Below, one piece after another: positions 40,740 to 49,371 of a stretch of 53,315 nucleotides of DNA. Origin of the DNA: Zoogloea sp. (GTDB taxonomy: Bacteria > Pseudomonadota > Gammaproteobacteria > Burkholderiales > Rhodocyclaceae); NCBI RefSeq assembly GCF_017302315.1, contig NZ_JAFLDT010000020.1:1-53315 (forward strand), written 5' to 3'. How positions within the stretch are numbered: position 1 is the first letter of the stretch; each line of letters starts with the position of its first letter. The notes under the pieces are model-generated. The model was given only the letters and a program-made list of their open reading frames with translations. It was not told the origin of the DNA and did not search any database. The translations under genes were made by a program, and so were the position numbers.

Positions 40740-41579
40740 ATGCGTGATTTTTCCCTGGACGTCAGCGAATCGGAGTTCGATACCGCGGTCATCGCCCTGT
40801 CCCGCCGGGTGCCGGTGCTGGTGGATTTCTGGGCGCCCTGGTGCGGACCCTGCCGTACCCTCAAGCCCCTGCTCGAAAAGCTGGCCGTCGAGTATGGCGG
40901 TCGCTTCGTGCTGGCCAAGATCAACTCCGATGAAGCCCAGGCGGTGGCCGCCCGCTATGCGGTGCGCAGCATTCCGGCCGTAAAGCTGTTCGTGAATGGC
41001 GAAGTGGTGGACGAGTTTGCGGGCGCGCTGCTGGAAGGCCAGGTGCGTGCCTTTCTCGACGGGCATCTGCCGGACGAAGCCGAGCGCCTGCGCCTGAGTG
41101 CCGAGGGCATTGCCGATCCGCTGCTGCGGGCCGAGCGGCTGCGCCAGGCAGCCAGCCTGTCCGGTGGCCGGCAGTCCATTGTCCTGGAACTGGTGGGCGC
41201 GCTCCTCGATGCCCACCTCGTGGAGGATGCGGCAGCGGGCCTGGAGACCATTGCGGCCCAGGACCGGGACGAGGCCTGGCGGTCATTGAAGGCCCGGCTG
41301 GAGCTGATGAACGGTGCCTCGGCGCTGGACGAGTCGGCCCTGACGGCGCGCATCGGTGCGGATGCAAAGGACTTTGAGGCCCGCTTTGCCTTGGCGACGG
41401 CGCTCGCCGGGAGGGGAGAGTGGGGTGCCGCTTTCGAGCACCTGCTCGAGGTTGTGCTGCGCGACCGGGCGGATGCCCGTGGCCAGGCGCGGGATAAGCT
41501 GGTGGAGTGGTTTGGTCTGTGTCCGGACGCAAAGGCCGTGATGAGCGCCCGGCGTCAGCTATCCATGTATCTGAACTAG
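40740..41579 (+). CDS. cnoX: Thioredoxin-fold co-chaperone CnoX/YbbN
   Basis: The 279-residue protein has a thioredoxin domain (about 1-105) with D-F-W-A-P-W-C-G-P-C (Cys35, Cys38) and the cis-Pro segment S-I-P-A-V-K-L-F, followed by a TPR-like helical region (about 115-275), the YbbN/CnoX layout. E. coli CnoX holds unfolding proteins under oxidative stress and hands them to GroEL and DnaK; its motif is S-x-x-C, whereas this protein keeps the full C-G-P-C, as other proteobacterial members do, and may also be an active oxidoreductase. ATG at 40740 is preferred over TTG at 40716. Confidence 0.88.
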   Translation: MRDFSLDVSESEFDTAVIALSRRVPVLVDFWAPWCGPCRTLKPLLEKLAVEYGGRFVLAKINSDEAQAVAARYAVRSIPAVKLFVNGEVVDEFAGALLEGQVRAFLDGHLPDEAERLRLSAEGIADPLLRAERLRQAASLSGGRQSIVLELVGALLDAHLVEDAAAGLETIAAQDRDEAWRSLKARLELMNGASALDESALTARIGADAKDFEARFALATALAGRGEWGAAFEHLLEVVLRDRADARGQARDKLVEWFGLCPDAKAVMSARRQLSMYLN

Positions 41580-41684
41580 CAAGCGCGTGTCCCGCTGCCC
41601 CGGTTTCTGGAAAATTTTACAAAAACCTGTTTCGGCCGCTAGGTTCCATACTTTTCATGTTCTTCTTCAATCAGTTAGTTTTCT

Positions 41685-41700
41685 TGGCGTGAAGCTTGCT
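41685..41700 (+). promoter_or_regulatory. Sigma-54 promoter before PEP-CTERM gene
   Basis: TGGCGTG-AAGC-TTGCT matches the -24/-12 consensus TGGCACG-N4-TTGCW, with the invariant GG (41686-41687) and GC (41698-41699) correctly spaced. Transcription would start near 41711, about 32 bases before the ATG. Confidence 0.7.
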
Positions 41701-41742
41701 CCAAAGCTCGGACTTTGTTTTTACTGAGCGAAGAGGTGATAA

Positions 41743-42684
41743 ATGAAAAGAAATTTTGCGATCCTGGTTGCTTCCCTGATGGCCATGGGCAGCATGGGGG
41801 CCGCGCAGGCTGATGTGCTGACGGTGAATGGCTCCGTTGCCACCCTGCCCGGCACCACCCAGACCTTCGGCCCGACGACCAACTCCACCTACGTCTCCGA
41901 TGGTATTTCCATTTATGACGTCGTCGGCAACTCCTCGTCCGCATCGGCCTGGGGCAACGACCACGGTACCTATCGGGCCTCGTCCTCCGGCACCGGCACC
42001 TTTGACAGCATGTCGCATTTCCAGCGCAGCCTGGACGTGGTGAACAACCTGGGTGGCGACGCGAGCTTCGCTCTCAATTTCTTCATCTACTACGGCGGCC
42101 TTTACATCGATAACTCCTACGGCGTGGCGGGCAGCGGCTCGGTGGGCTACGATCTCAAGATCAACAGCGGTGCAACCAGCCTCTACAACAGCTCTGCTGT
42201 GCTCGACTCCAACGGCAATGTCGCTGTTGTCAATGCCCTGAACGGTGCTTCCCTGTCCAGCAGCGGTGGCTACCACTCCTACTCGTGGGGTGGCACCTAT
42301 GTAACGCTTGATCTGGGCGTGCTGGGTGCCGGCCAGAGCAAGACCATCGATTTCGACCTGGTGTCCACCGCCGTCGGCAGTTTCGGCATTGAGAGCTATG
42401 CCTGCGGCGAATGGGGCTATGGTGAGCAGCCCATGACCTTTGCCGTCGTGGTGGATGATGGCTACGGTGGCTATGGCGGCTATGGCGGCGGTACCTGCTA
42501 TCGCAGTGCGTACGCTGGCGGCGGTCTGGGTGATCCCAACAACGTGAGTTCCACCCTTCCCCCCGGAGGGACGAACTTCCAGGTGACCGGTTCTTTGCTG
42601 AACCAGGTGCCCACCCCCGCCAGCTTGCCGCTCGTGGGCGTCGGGCTCGCTGCCCTGGGTGCCCTCCGGCGCCGTCGGCGTTGA
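41743..42684 (+). CDS. PEP-CTERM sorting domain protein
   Basis: The 313-residue secreted protein has a signal peptide (about 1-23, ends A-A-Q-A-D), a Ser/Gly/Asn/Thr-rich mature part typical of these surface proteins, a Tyr-Gly repeat (G-Y-G-G-Y-G-G-Y-G-G-G near residue 245) and a C-terminal signal: V-P-T-P-A-S-L-P-L-V-G-V-G, a hydrophobic helix and R-R-R-R-R. The usual P-E-P is here P-T-P. Exosortase EpsH/XrtA cleaves such tails during export; none lies in this window. Two Cys pairs in the C-terminal third could form disulfides. AGAGG lies seven bases before the ATG, and a sigma-54 promoter lies upstream. Its role in biofilm or floc matrix is inferred. Confidence 0.87.
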   Translation: MKRNFAILVASLMAMGSMGAAQADVLTVNGSVATLPGTTQTFGPTTNSTYVSDGISIYDVVGNSSSASAWGNDHGTYRASSSGTGTFDSMSHFQRSLDVVNNLGGDASFALNFFIYYGGLYIDNSYGVAGSGSVGYDLKINSGATSLYNSSAVLDSNGNVAVVNALNGASLSSSGGYHSYSWGGTYVTLDLGVLGAGQSKTIDFDLVSTAVGSFGIESYACGEWGYGEQPMTFAVVVDDGYGGYGGYGGGTCYRSAYAGGGLGDPNNVSSTLPPGGTNFQVTGSLLNQVPTPASLPLVGVGLAALGALRRRRR

Positions 42685-42712
42685 TCAGGCTTCGCAGTTT
42701 CGGTTAGCCTTT

Positions 42713-42736
42713 GCGGGCCGCCTGAGGGCGGCCCGC
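42713..42736 (+). terminator. Hairpin after PEP-CTERM gene
   Basis: A perfect 10-bp GC stem, GCGGGCCGCC (42713-42722) with GGCGGCCCGC (42727-42736), has a TGAG loop. The tail is TTCACTTC, so termination may be partial and could allow read-through to the glycosyltransferase. Confidence 0.65.
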
Positions 42737-42762
42737 TTCACTTCGACCGACCACCACCGATC

Positions 42763-43968
42763 ATGGCCACGATTGCACTCATCTGGGAACTGGGTTCCGA
42801 CTACGGCCATATTGGCCGATTCCTGCCGATTGCCCTTGAGCTGAAGTCCCGCGGGCACCGGCCGGTCATGATCCTGCGGGATATCTCGCGGGCTGACGAG
42901 ATGCTCGGTCGGCACGGGATCGAGTTCCTGCAGGCGCCCCTGTGGCTGCCGCCGGTTCAGGGCTTGCCGGCCCCCATCAACTTCACTGAATCGCTCTTCC
43001 TGTTCGGTTTCCTGCAGCCCGCGGGACTGCTGTCGGTGCTGCGCGCCTGGCGTGCGGTGCTGGCCTTGCTCAAGCCCGACCTTCTGATTTTCGACCATGC
43101 GCCGACGGCCCTGCTGGCGAGCCGCGGGCTGGGTTTGCCGCGCCTCGTGACCGGCAACAGTTTTGCCGTGCCACCGCGGCGTACTCCGCTGCCCCTCTAC
43201 GAATGGTGGAACCCCAAGGCGGGCGCGCCCCAGCGGGAGCTGGACTGCGAAGAGCGGCTGCTGCGCAACGCCAATCATGCCCTTTCCGCACTGGGGGCGC
43301 CGCCGATGACCTGCGTTGCCGACCTCTACGACGCCGAGGTGACCCACATTACCGGCGCGCCGGAACTCGACGTCTATGGCCCGCGGGATGCTGCGTGTTA
43401 CGTGGGCGCGATCAATGCGCTCGATCAGGGGGTCGAGCCCCGCTGGCCGGCGGGGCCGGCCCGGCGGGTGTTCGCCTACCTGAAGCCCCGCTATATGCAC
43501 TTCGATGCGGTCGTTACCGCGCTCGCCCGCCTGGACGCCAGTGTGCTGGTGTTCGCCCCGGGCCTCGCCCGCCAGAACATGCTGCGCCTGCAGGCGGCAA
43601 ATCTGGCCTTCAGTACCGAGCCCCTGCGGATGCGCAGCGTGCGCGAGCAGGTGGAGATGGCTGTCTGCCACGCGGGCGGGATGGTGGACGTGATGCTCCA
43701 GGCCGGGCGGCCGGTCTTTCTGCTGCCCATGCAGATGGAGCAGACCATGACCTCACGGCGCGTGGAGGCCGCGGGCTGCGGGCTCTTCCATAGCGCCCAG
43801 CAGGGGGCCAAGGAGCTGGAAAAGGGCCTCAAGCGGGTATTCACCACGCCCGCCTTTGCCGCCAGCGCAGCCGCCTACCAGCAGCGCAACGCCAACTTCA
43901 CCCAGGCCTTTGCCATGGAACGGATGATCGGTAGCTGCGAAGCCCTTCTTGCCCAGGCTGCCCGCTGA
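42763..43968 (+). CDS. GT1/MGT-like glycosyltransferase
   Basis: The 401-residue cytosolic protein has two Rossmann-like halves. It begins I-A-L-I-W-E-L-G-S-D-Y-G-H-I-G-R-F-L-P-I-A, the acceptor-side start of UDP-glucuronosyl/macrolide type transferases with a catalytic-position His. The C-terminal donor half has V-C-H-A-G-G-M-V-D-V-M-L-Q-A-G-R-P-V-F-L-L-P-M-Q-M-E-Q, the usual nucleotide-sugar signature (H-x-G, then P-x-x-x-E-Q). It lies directly after the PEP-CTERM gene on the same strand and could modify a surface glycan or protein. Substrate and donor are unknown. Confidence 0.85.
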   Translation: MATIALIWELGSDYGHIGRFLPIALELKSRGHRPVMILRDISRADEMLGRHGIEFLQAPLWLPPVQGLPAPINFTESLFLFGFLQPAGLLSVLRAWRAVLALLKPDLLIFDHAPTALLASRGLGLPRLVTGNSFAVPPRRTPLPLYEWWNPKAGAPQRELDCEERLLRNANHALSALGAPPMTCVADLYDAEVTHITGAPELDVYGPRDAACYVGAINALDQGVEPRWPAGPARRVFAYLKPRYMHFDAVVTALARLDASVLVFAPGLARQNMLRLQAANLAFSTEPLRMRSVREQVEMAVCHAGGMVDVMLQAGRPVFLLPMQMEQTMTSRRVEAAGCGLFHSAQQGAKELEKGLKRVFTTPAFAASAAAYQQRNANFTQAFAMERMIGSCEALLAQAAR

Positions 43969-43972
43969 TTTC

Positions 43973-43999
43973 AAAAAAAGCCCCGCACGGGGCGGGGCT
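43973..43999 (-). terminator. Terminator of the EF-G-like gene
   Basis: On the minus strand, AGCCCCG and CGGGGCT pair around a 7-base loop and are followed by a run of seven T (complement of 43973-43979). It lies 22 bases past the stop of the EF-G-like gene. Confidence 0.88.
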
Positions 44000-44021
44000 G
44001 AGTGATCGCGCCGGTGAGGTC

Positions 44022-46073
44022 TTACTGCTCGCCACCCCGCTTGCCCACGTGCTCCCGGGCGAGACGCTGCTGGACGTCGTTGGGTGCCGGTTCGTAGTGG
44101 CTGAAGGCGATGCTGCAGCTACCGTCGCCGCCGCTGATGGACTTGAGGCGGGATTCGAAGCCTTCCATTTCGGCCATGGGCACCTGGCTGGTGATCTCCG
44201 TCCAGCCGGGTTGCGGGCTGTCGGTGCCGGTGACGCGGCCGCGGCGGCCGGAGAGTTCGGCGCTGATGCCACCGAAGTGCTCATCGGCAACCCGCACGGT
44301 CAGGGTGATCAACGGCTCCAGCACGACCGGCCGGGCGCCCTGGACGGCTTCCTGCAGGGCGTGGCGGGAGGCAGTGATGAAGGAGATTTCGTTGGAGTCC
44401 ACGGCGTGATGCTTGCCGTCGAACACCGTCACCTTCAGATCCTGTAGCGGGAAGCCGGCCATGACGCCTTCGGCGATGGCCTGACGCACACCCTTTTCCA
44501 CCGCGGGCATGAAGTTGTAGGGGATGGTGCCGCCCTTCACCTCGTCGGCCAGCTGCAGCCCGGCGCCACGCTCCAGGGTTTCGACGCGCAGGGCCACTTC
44601 ACCGAACTGGCCGGCGCCGCCGCTCTGCTTCTTGTGGCGGTAGCGGGCTTCGGCGCTGCCGGCGATGGTCTCCCGGTAGGGGATGGCCGGCGGCTTGGTG
44701 CCGAGGGTGAGGTTCCAGCGGGTCTTGAGGGTGTCGAGCACTGACTTGAGGTGCACTTCGCCGAGGCCGCGGATCACGGTCTCCTTGGCCTGGATGTTGT
44801 GCTCGACGGCGAGGCAGGGGTCTTCGTCCAGGAGGCGGTGCAGGGCTTCGGAGAGCTTCTGCTCGTCGCCGTGCTTTTCGGCGGCCAGGGCCAGGCCGAA
44901 GACCGCCTGGGGATAGCGCGGCGGCGCCAGATGGAAGTGATCCTCGTCGTGGGAGTCGTGGAGGACGGCGTCCCGGTGGATGTCGTCCACCCGCGCCACG
45001 GCGCAGATGTCGCCGGGGATGCCGATGTCGATCTCGGTCTGGGTCTTGCCTTGGACGCGCAACAGGTGACTGACCTTGAAGGGCTTGCGGGCGTCGCCGA
45101 TGAACAGCTGGGTGTTGGGCGTGACCGTGCCCTGGTGGATGCGGAACAGGCCGAGCTTGCCGCGGAAGGGGTCGTTGCTCACCTGGAAGACGTGGGCGAT
45201 GACGTGTTTGTCGGCGTCGGTGGTGGCTTCGACGGCTTCGGCAGCCGGGCCTTCACCCTTCAGGAAGTGTGGCGGGTTGCCTTCGGTGGGGTCGGGCAGC
45301 AGGCGTCCCATGATGTCCAGGAGTTCGCGGATGCCGGCGCCCGTGCGGGCCGAGGTGAAGCACACGGGGATCAGGTGGCCTTCGCGCAGGGCGATCTCGA
45401 AGGGGTCGTGGAGCTGTTCCGGCTGCAGGGATTCGCCCTGTTCGAGGTAGAGGGCCATCAGCTCCTCATCCACCTCGACCACCTGGTCGACGATGCGGTC
45501 GTGGGCCTCGCGCACGCTGGAGAAAGCCGGTACGGCGTCGTAGTCGGGTTTGAAGAAGCAGTCGATGACGCTGGCGCCGCCCGCGGTGGGCAGGTTGATG
45601 GGCAGGCATTCCTTGCCGAAGCTGGCGCTGATGCGCTCCATCAGGGCGCCGAAGTCCACGGCCGGGGCGTCGATGCGATTGACCACGATCATCCGGCATT
45701 TGTCGGCGGAGAGCTCCATGACCTTGCGGGTCAGGGTTTCGACGCCGGCGGCGGCGTTGATGACCACCACCGCCGTCTCCACCGCCGGCAGGGTCGCCAG
45801 GGCCCGGCCGAGGAAGTCGGGCAGGCCCGGGGTGTCGAGGATGTTCACCCAGTGCTCGGCCCATTCCAGGTGGGCGAGGGCGCTGTTGAGGGAGTGGCCG
45901 AAGGCTTTCTCCTGGGGGTCGTAGTCGCTGACCGTGTCGCCCTTCTCGACCGAACCGGGTGCGCCGATGGCGCCGGCGGTGGCCAGCAGTTTCTCCAGCA
46001 GCGTGGTCTTGCCGCTGCCGGACTGGCCGAGGAGGCTGAGGTTGCGGATGTCGCGGACCGAGGTGGGTGTCAT
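44022..46073 (-). CDS. EF-G-like translational GTPase (EF-G2 type)
   Basis: The 683-residue protein has the five-domain layout of elongation factor G but with altered GTPase motifs: G1 G-Q-S-G-S-G-K-T-T (16-24) instead of G-H-V-D-A-G-K-T-T, G3 D-T-P-G-L-P-D-F instead of D-T-P-G-H-V-D-F (the catalytic His is lost), and G4 N-R-I-D. S-D-Y-D-P-Q-E-K after G1 is typical of the EF-G2/EF-G-like subfamily, whose members do not replace canonical EF-G and whose role is unresolved. It is not the main fusA. ATG at 46071-46073 has GGGAG upstream; the longer frame to 46154 is rejected. It is probably a single-gene unit. Confidence 0.9.
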   Translation of the reverse strand: MTPTSVRDIRNLSLLGQSGSGKTTLLEKLLATAGAIGAPGSVEKGDTVSDYDPQEKAFGHSLNSALAHLEWAEHWVNILDTPGLPDFLGRALATLPAVETAVVVINAAAGVETLTRKVMELSADKCRMIVVNRIDAPAVDFGALMERISASFGKECLPINLPTAGGASVIDCFFKPDYDAVPAFSSVREAHDRIVDQVVEVDEELMALYLEQGESLQPEQLHDPFEIALREGHLIPVCFTSARTGAGIRELLDIMGRLLPDPTEGNPPHFLKGEGPAAEAVEATTDADKHVIAHVFQVSNDPFRGKLGLFRIHQGTVTPNTQLFIGDARKPFKVSHLLRVQGKTQTEIDIGIPGDICAVARVDDIHRDAVLHDSHDEDHFHLAPPRYPQAVFGLALAAEKHGDEQKLSEALHRLLDEDPCLAVEHNIQAKETVIRGLGEVHLKSVLDTLKTRWNLTLGTKPPAIPYRETIAGSAEARYRHKKQSGGAGQFGEVALRVETLERGAGLQLADEVKGGTIPYNFMPAVEKGVRQAIAEGVMAGFPLQDLKVTVFDGKHHAVDSNEISFITASRHALQEAVQGARPVVLEPLITLTVRVADEHFGGISAELSGRRGRVTGTDSPQPGWTEITSQVPMAEMEGFESRLKSISGGDGSCSIAFSHYEPAPNDVQQRLAREHVGKRGGEQ

Positions 46074-46177
46074 GCTTGCTCCCTTGTCGTTAGAGTTCTG
46101 AAGACTGGATGCACGGATAGGCAAAAGTATCTGCCTCCGCAAGGGCCGCGACAACGACTCAGGTCAACAAAGCGCTG

Positions 46178-47905
46178 TCACCAGGCGAATCCCTGGCGTG
46201 GGGTGTCCGGTGCCGGCGGGGGCGACAAGTTGGGCAACAGGTGCTGCAGGGCGTGGTCTTCGGTGCGGTAGGCGGCCCGGGGTGCCAGGTCGTTCCAAAG
46301 CCCGGTGCGCTCCATCACGTCGATGACCTGCTTCTTGAGACCACAGCAGGCCAGGCAGCGTCCGCTGTCGGCCAACTGGCGGTGGACGCGGCGCAGGGTG
46401 TCGATGCCGCTGGCGTCGATGTCGTTGATGCCTGCACAGGACAGCAGCAGCACCCTGAGGCGGGGGTGGTCGCGGCCGACGGCAAGCACGGCATCTTCGA
46501 AGGTGGCGGCGTTGACGAAGTGGAGCGGGCCGTCGAAGCGCAGGATGGCGAGTTCCGGGTGGGGCGGCGGCAGATTGAAGCGGGCTGCGTCCCGCCAGGT
46601 GCCGTCCGGATGGCGCCCGAGCACGGCCACCCGGGGCTTCATGCTGCGGTAGATCAGCAGCGCCAGGGACAGGATCAGGCCGGCCAGGATGCCGATCTCG
46701 ATGTGAGGCGCGAAGGCCAGGGTAGCGACGAAGCTAATGGTGCCGGCCAGGCCGTCGTCCCGGCTGGTGCGCCAGGCTTCCCGAAGCTGGGCCGGCGAGA
46801 GCAGGGTGGCCAGGGTGACCAGGATGACGGCCGCCAGAACGGGCAGCGGAATGTGGGCGATCAGCCCGGGCATGCTCAGCAGGGCGGCCAGCACCATCAG
46901 GGCGCCGACCACCGAGGCCAGTCCGGTGCGGGCACCGCTGGAGAGCAGGAAGGCCGAGCGCCCGAAGGAGCCGCTGACTGGGTAGGCCTGGCACACCGAG
47001 GCGGTGAGCTTGGCCAGACCCTGGCCGATGAGCTCCTGATTGCCGTCCCAGCGCTGGCCGGTGCGTGCCGAGGCCACCTTGCAGCTCGACATGGCCTCCA
47101 GAAAGCTGACCAGGGCCAGCACGAAGGCCGAGGGTAGCAGGTCCACGGTCTGGCCCCAGTCGGCCCGAGGCAGGGCAAAGGCCAGGGTTTCGGCGGGCAG
47201 GGCGCCGACGACGCGCCCGCCCTCCGCTTCGAAGCCTGTCAGCCCGGCCACCACGCTCAGCCCGGCCACCACGATGAGTACCCCCGGCCAGCGCGGCAGC
47301 AGGCGCCGCAGGGCCACCAGCAGCCCGATGGCGGCGAGGCCCAGGGCGGCGGAGGGCAGGTGGATGTCAGGCAGGGCGCGGGCCAGGTCGATGACGGCCT
47401 CGGCAAAGGGGCGCTGGCCGAAATTGGGCAGCCCCAGCAGGGTTGGCAACTGGGCGGCGCAGATGAGCAGGGAGCAGGCGTTGATGAAGCCGTGGAGCAC
47501 CGGATGGGATAGCAGGTCGGAGAAATGGGCCAGGCGCAGCATGCCGAAGGCCACCTGGATGAGGCCGGCCAGCATGGCCAGTTGTACGGCCAGCACGAGG
47601 TAGGTTTCGGAGCCGGGCAGGGCCAGAGGCGCAAGACTGGTGGCGGTCAAAAGGCTGGTCAGGGCCACCGGCCCGGTATTGAGCTGGGCGGACGACCCGA
47701 ACAGGGCGCCGACAATGCACGGCAGCAGGGACGCGTAGAGGCCGACGTAGGGCGGCAGGCCGGCCAACTGGGCATAGGCGAGGGCCTGGGGGATGGCCAC
47801 CAGGGCCACCGTGAAGCCCGCCAGCAGATCGGCGCGGAGGGCGGTTCTGTCGAGCTGATTGCCCCAGGCAAGAAAGGGCAGAAATCGGGCGAGGTGAGGC
47901 GGCAT
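46178..47905 (-). CDS. SulP family anion transporter with STAS domain
   Basis: The 575-residue inner-membrane protein begins with D-L-L-A-G-F-T-V-A-L-V-A-I-P-Q-A-L-A-Y-A, the SulP signature, and continues as a 12-14 helix transporter core. A cytosolic STAS domain (about 460-555) contains the phosphorylatable-Ser-type loop D-I-D-A-S-G-I-D-T-L. Family substrates include sulfate, bicarbonate and other anions, and none can be chosen here. ATG at 47905 gives a normal N terminus; the frame continues to 47992 but that stretch is GC-rich with no helix. It is on the same strand as the EF-G-like gene, with a 104-base gap. Confidence 0.92.
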   Translation of the reverse strand: MPPHLARFLPFLAWGNQLDRTALRADLLAGFTVALVAIPQALAYAQLAGLPPYVGLYASLLPCIVGALFGSSAQLNTGPVALTSLLTATSLAPLALPGSETYLVLAVQLAMLAGLIQVAFGMLRLAHFSDLLSHPVLHGFINACSLLICAAQLPTLLGLPNFGQRPFAEAVIDLARALPDIHLPSAALGLAAIGLLVALRRLLPRWPGVLIVVAGLSVVAGLTGFEAEGGRVVGALPAETLAFALPRADWGQTVDLLPSAFVLALVSFLEAMSSCKVASARTGQRWDGNQELIGQGLAKLTASVCQAYPVSGSFGRSAFLLSSGARTGLASVVGALMVLAALLSMPGLIAHIPLPVLAAVILVTLATLLSPAQLREAWRTSRDDGLAGTISFVATLAFAPHIEIGILAGLILSLALLIYRSMKPRVAVLGRHPDGTWRDAARFNLPPPHPELAILRFDGPLHFVNAATFEDAVLAVGRDHPRLRVLLLSCAGINDIDASGIDTLRRVHRQLADSGRCLACCGLKKQVIDVMERTGLWNDLAPRAAYRTEDHALQHLLPNLSPPPAPDTPRQGFAW

Positions 47906-48044
47906 GGTGCGGGTGGGCGTTCCGGAACGGGTGTCGGGCTGGAGTTTAGCGCGGCTTGCCGGCCGGCGTCCCTTGGCCGGGACCGCGGGCATGGGGCTGT
48001 CCGGTCACGGGCCGGTGCCCCGTGCCGGATGCCCCCGAAGTGCC

Positions 48045-48058
48045 TTACGTACACGTAA
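48045..48058. promoter_or_regulatory. Candidate operator palindrome before MFS gene
   Basis: TTACGT-AC-ACGTAA is a perfect 6-bp inverted repeat with a 2-base centre in the SulP-MFS divergent gap, 76 bases before the MFS start. Size and place fit a dimeric repressor site; no regulator gene is adjacent. Confidence 0.3.
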
Positions 48059-48134
48059 ATCCTGATTGACCGGGGCAGCGCTTCCGGGAGATGCTGGCAA
48101 GCCGTAAAAAGCCCGTCAGCGGGTGGATGATTCG

Positions 48135-49358
48135 ATGAACGCCGTCGCGCCCCCCGAACCGGTCACGCCGATCTCATACTGGCCCATGGTCCTCACGGCA
48201 TCCGCCGTGCTGATGATCACCATGGGCATCCGGCAGTCCCTCGGCCTGTATGTCTCTCCCCTCAATACGGCCACCGGGCTGGGGCTGGCCAGCATCAGTT
48301 TTGCGCTGGCGGTGGGGCAGTTCATGTGGGGCGCCTCCCAGCCGATCTTCGGTGCCGTGGCCGACCGCTACGGCCCGGGCGGCTCCCTCTTCACCGGGGC
48401 GGCCCTGCTGGTTCTCGGGCTGGTCCTGACGCCTTTCGTCAGCAGCGAATTCGGCCTCACCGTGACCCTGGGCGTGCTGGTGGCCGCCGGCGCCGGGGCC
48501 GGCAGTTTTTCGATCCTGATCGGTGCCCTGGCCCAGCGCCTGCCGCCTGAAAAGCGTGCTTTTGCATCCGGTTTCATCAATGCGGGCGGATCCTTCGGGC
48601 AGTTCCTGTTTGCGCCCCTCTCCCAGTTCCTGATCGCCGGCTTCGGTTGGGCCACCGCCTTGTTCGGCCTGGCGGCCTGCGCCCTGGCAACGATTCCGCT
48701 GTCGTGGCCCCTGCGCCACAAGGTCGAGCACCCCCCTTCTGCCGCCGCCGATCTCGGGCTGCGTCAGCAGTTGCGGGTGGCCCTGCGTGACCGCAGCTAC
48801 TGGTGTCTGCATGCCGGCTTCTTCACCTGCGGCTTCCACATCGCCTTTCTGGTCACCCACCTGCCCGGGGCGGTGGACCTGTGCGGTCTGCCCGCCAGCG
48901 TGTCGGCGGTGTCCCTGGCCCTGATCGGTCTGGCCAACATCGTCGGCAGCCTGGGGGCCGGTGCGCTTGGCCAGCATTACCGCATGAAGTGGATCCTGGC
49001 CGTGATGTACGGCTCCCGTGCCGTGCTGGTGGCCCTGTATCTGATCGCGCCGAAGACGGACATCACCTTCTACGCCTTCTCCATCGGCCTCGGGCTGACC
49101 TGGCTGGCCACGGTGCCCCCCACGGCCGGCCTGGTGGGCAAGCTCTTTGGCCTGCGTTACCTGGCCACCCTGTTCGGCCTGACCCTGCTGTCCCACCAGA
49201 TCGGCGGCTTCTTCGGCGCGTGGCTGGGCGGGCTGGCCATGGTGAATTTCGGCAACTACGACTGGATGTGGTATGCCGACATCGTGCTGGCTTCGCTGGC
49301 GGCGCTGGTGAATGTGCCGATCCGCGAAGCGCATCCGCGGCGGGTCGCCGCCGTTTGA
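48135..49358 (+). CDS. Major facilitator superfamily transporter
   Basis: The 407-residue protein has twelve predicted helices. The loop between helices 2 and 3 has G-A-V-A-D-R-Y-G-P-G, the MFS G-x-x-x-D-R-x-G signature, and the second half repeats the pattern weakly. The overall style, with many Gly and G-I-R-Q-S-L-G-L-Y in helix 1, resembles the OFA/MCT-like or CynX-type branches, so the substrate is open. ATG at 48135 is chosen because GGGTGGA lies seven bases upstream; GTG at 48123 is possible. A palindromic operator candidate lies upstream. Confidence 0.85.
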   Translation: MNAVAPPEPVTPISYWPMVLTASAVLMITMGIRQSLGLYVSPLNTATGLGLASISFALAVGQFMWGASQPIFGAVADRYGPGGSLFTGAALLVLGLVLTPFVSSEFGLTVTLGVLVAAGAGAGSFSILIGALAQRLPPEKRAFASGFINAGGSFGQFLFAPLSQFLIAGFGWATALFGLAACALATIPLSWPLRHKVEHPPSAAADLGLRQQLRVALRDRSYWCLHAGFFTCGFHIAFLVTHLPGAVDLCGLPASVSAVSLALIGLANIVGSLGAGALGQHYRMKWILAVMYGSRAVLVALYLIAPKTDITFYAFSIGLGLTWLATVPPTAGLVGKLFGLRYLATLFGLTLLSHQIGGFFGAWLGGLAMVNFGNYDWMWYADIVLASLAALVNVPIREAHPRRVAAV

Positions 49359-49371
49359 GCCCCGGGCAGGC

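Noticed and set aside
44751-46271. 506-aa plus-strand open frame opposite the EF-G-like gene
   Set aside because: Shadow frame rich in Val, Gly, Glu and His without motifs; it also runs over the start region of the real gene.
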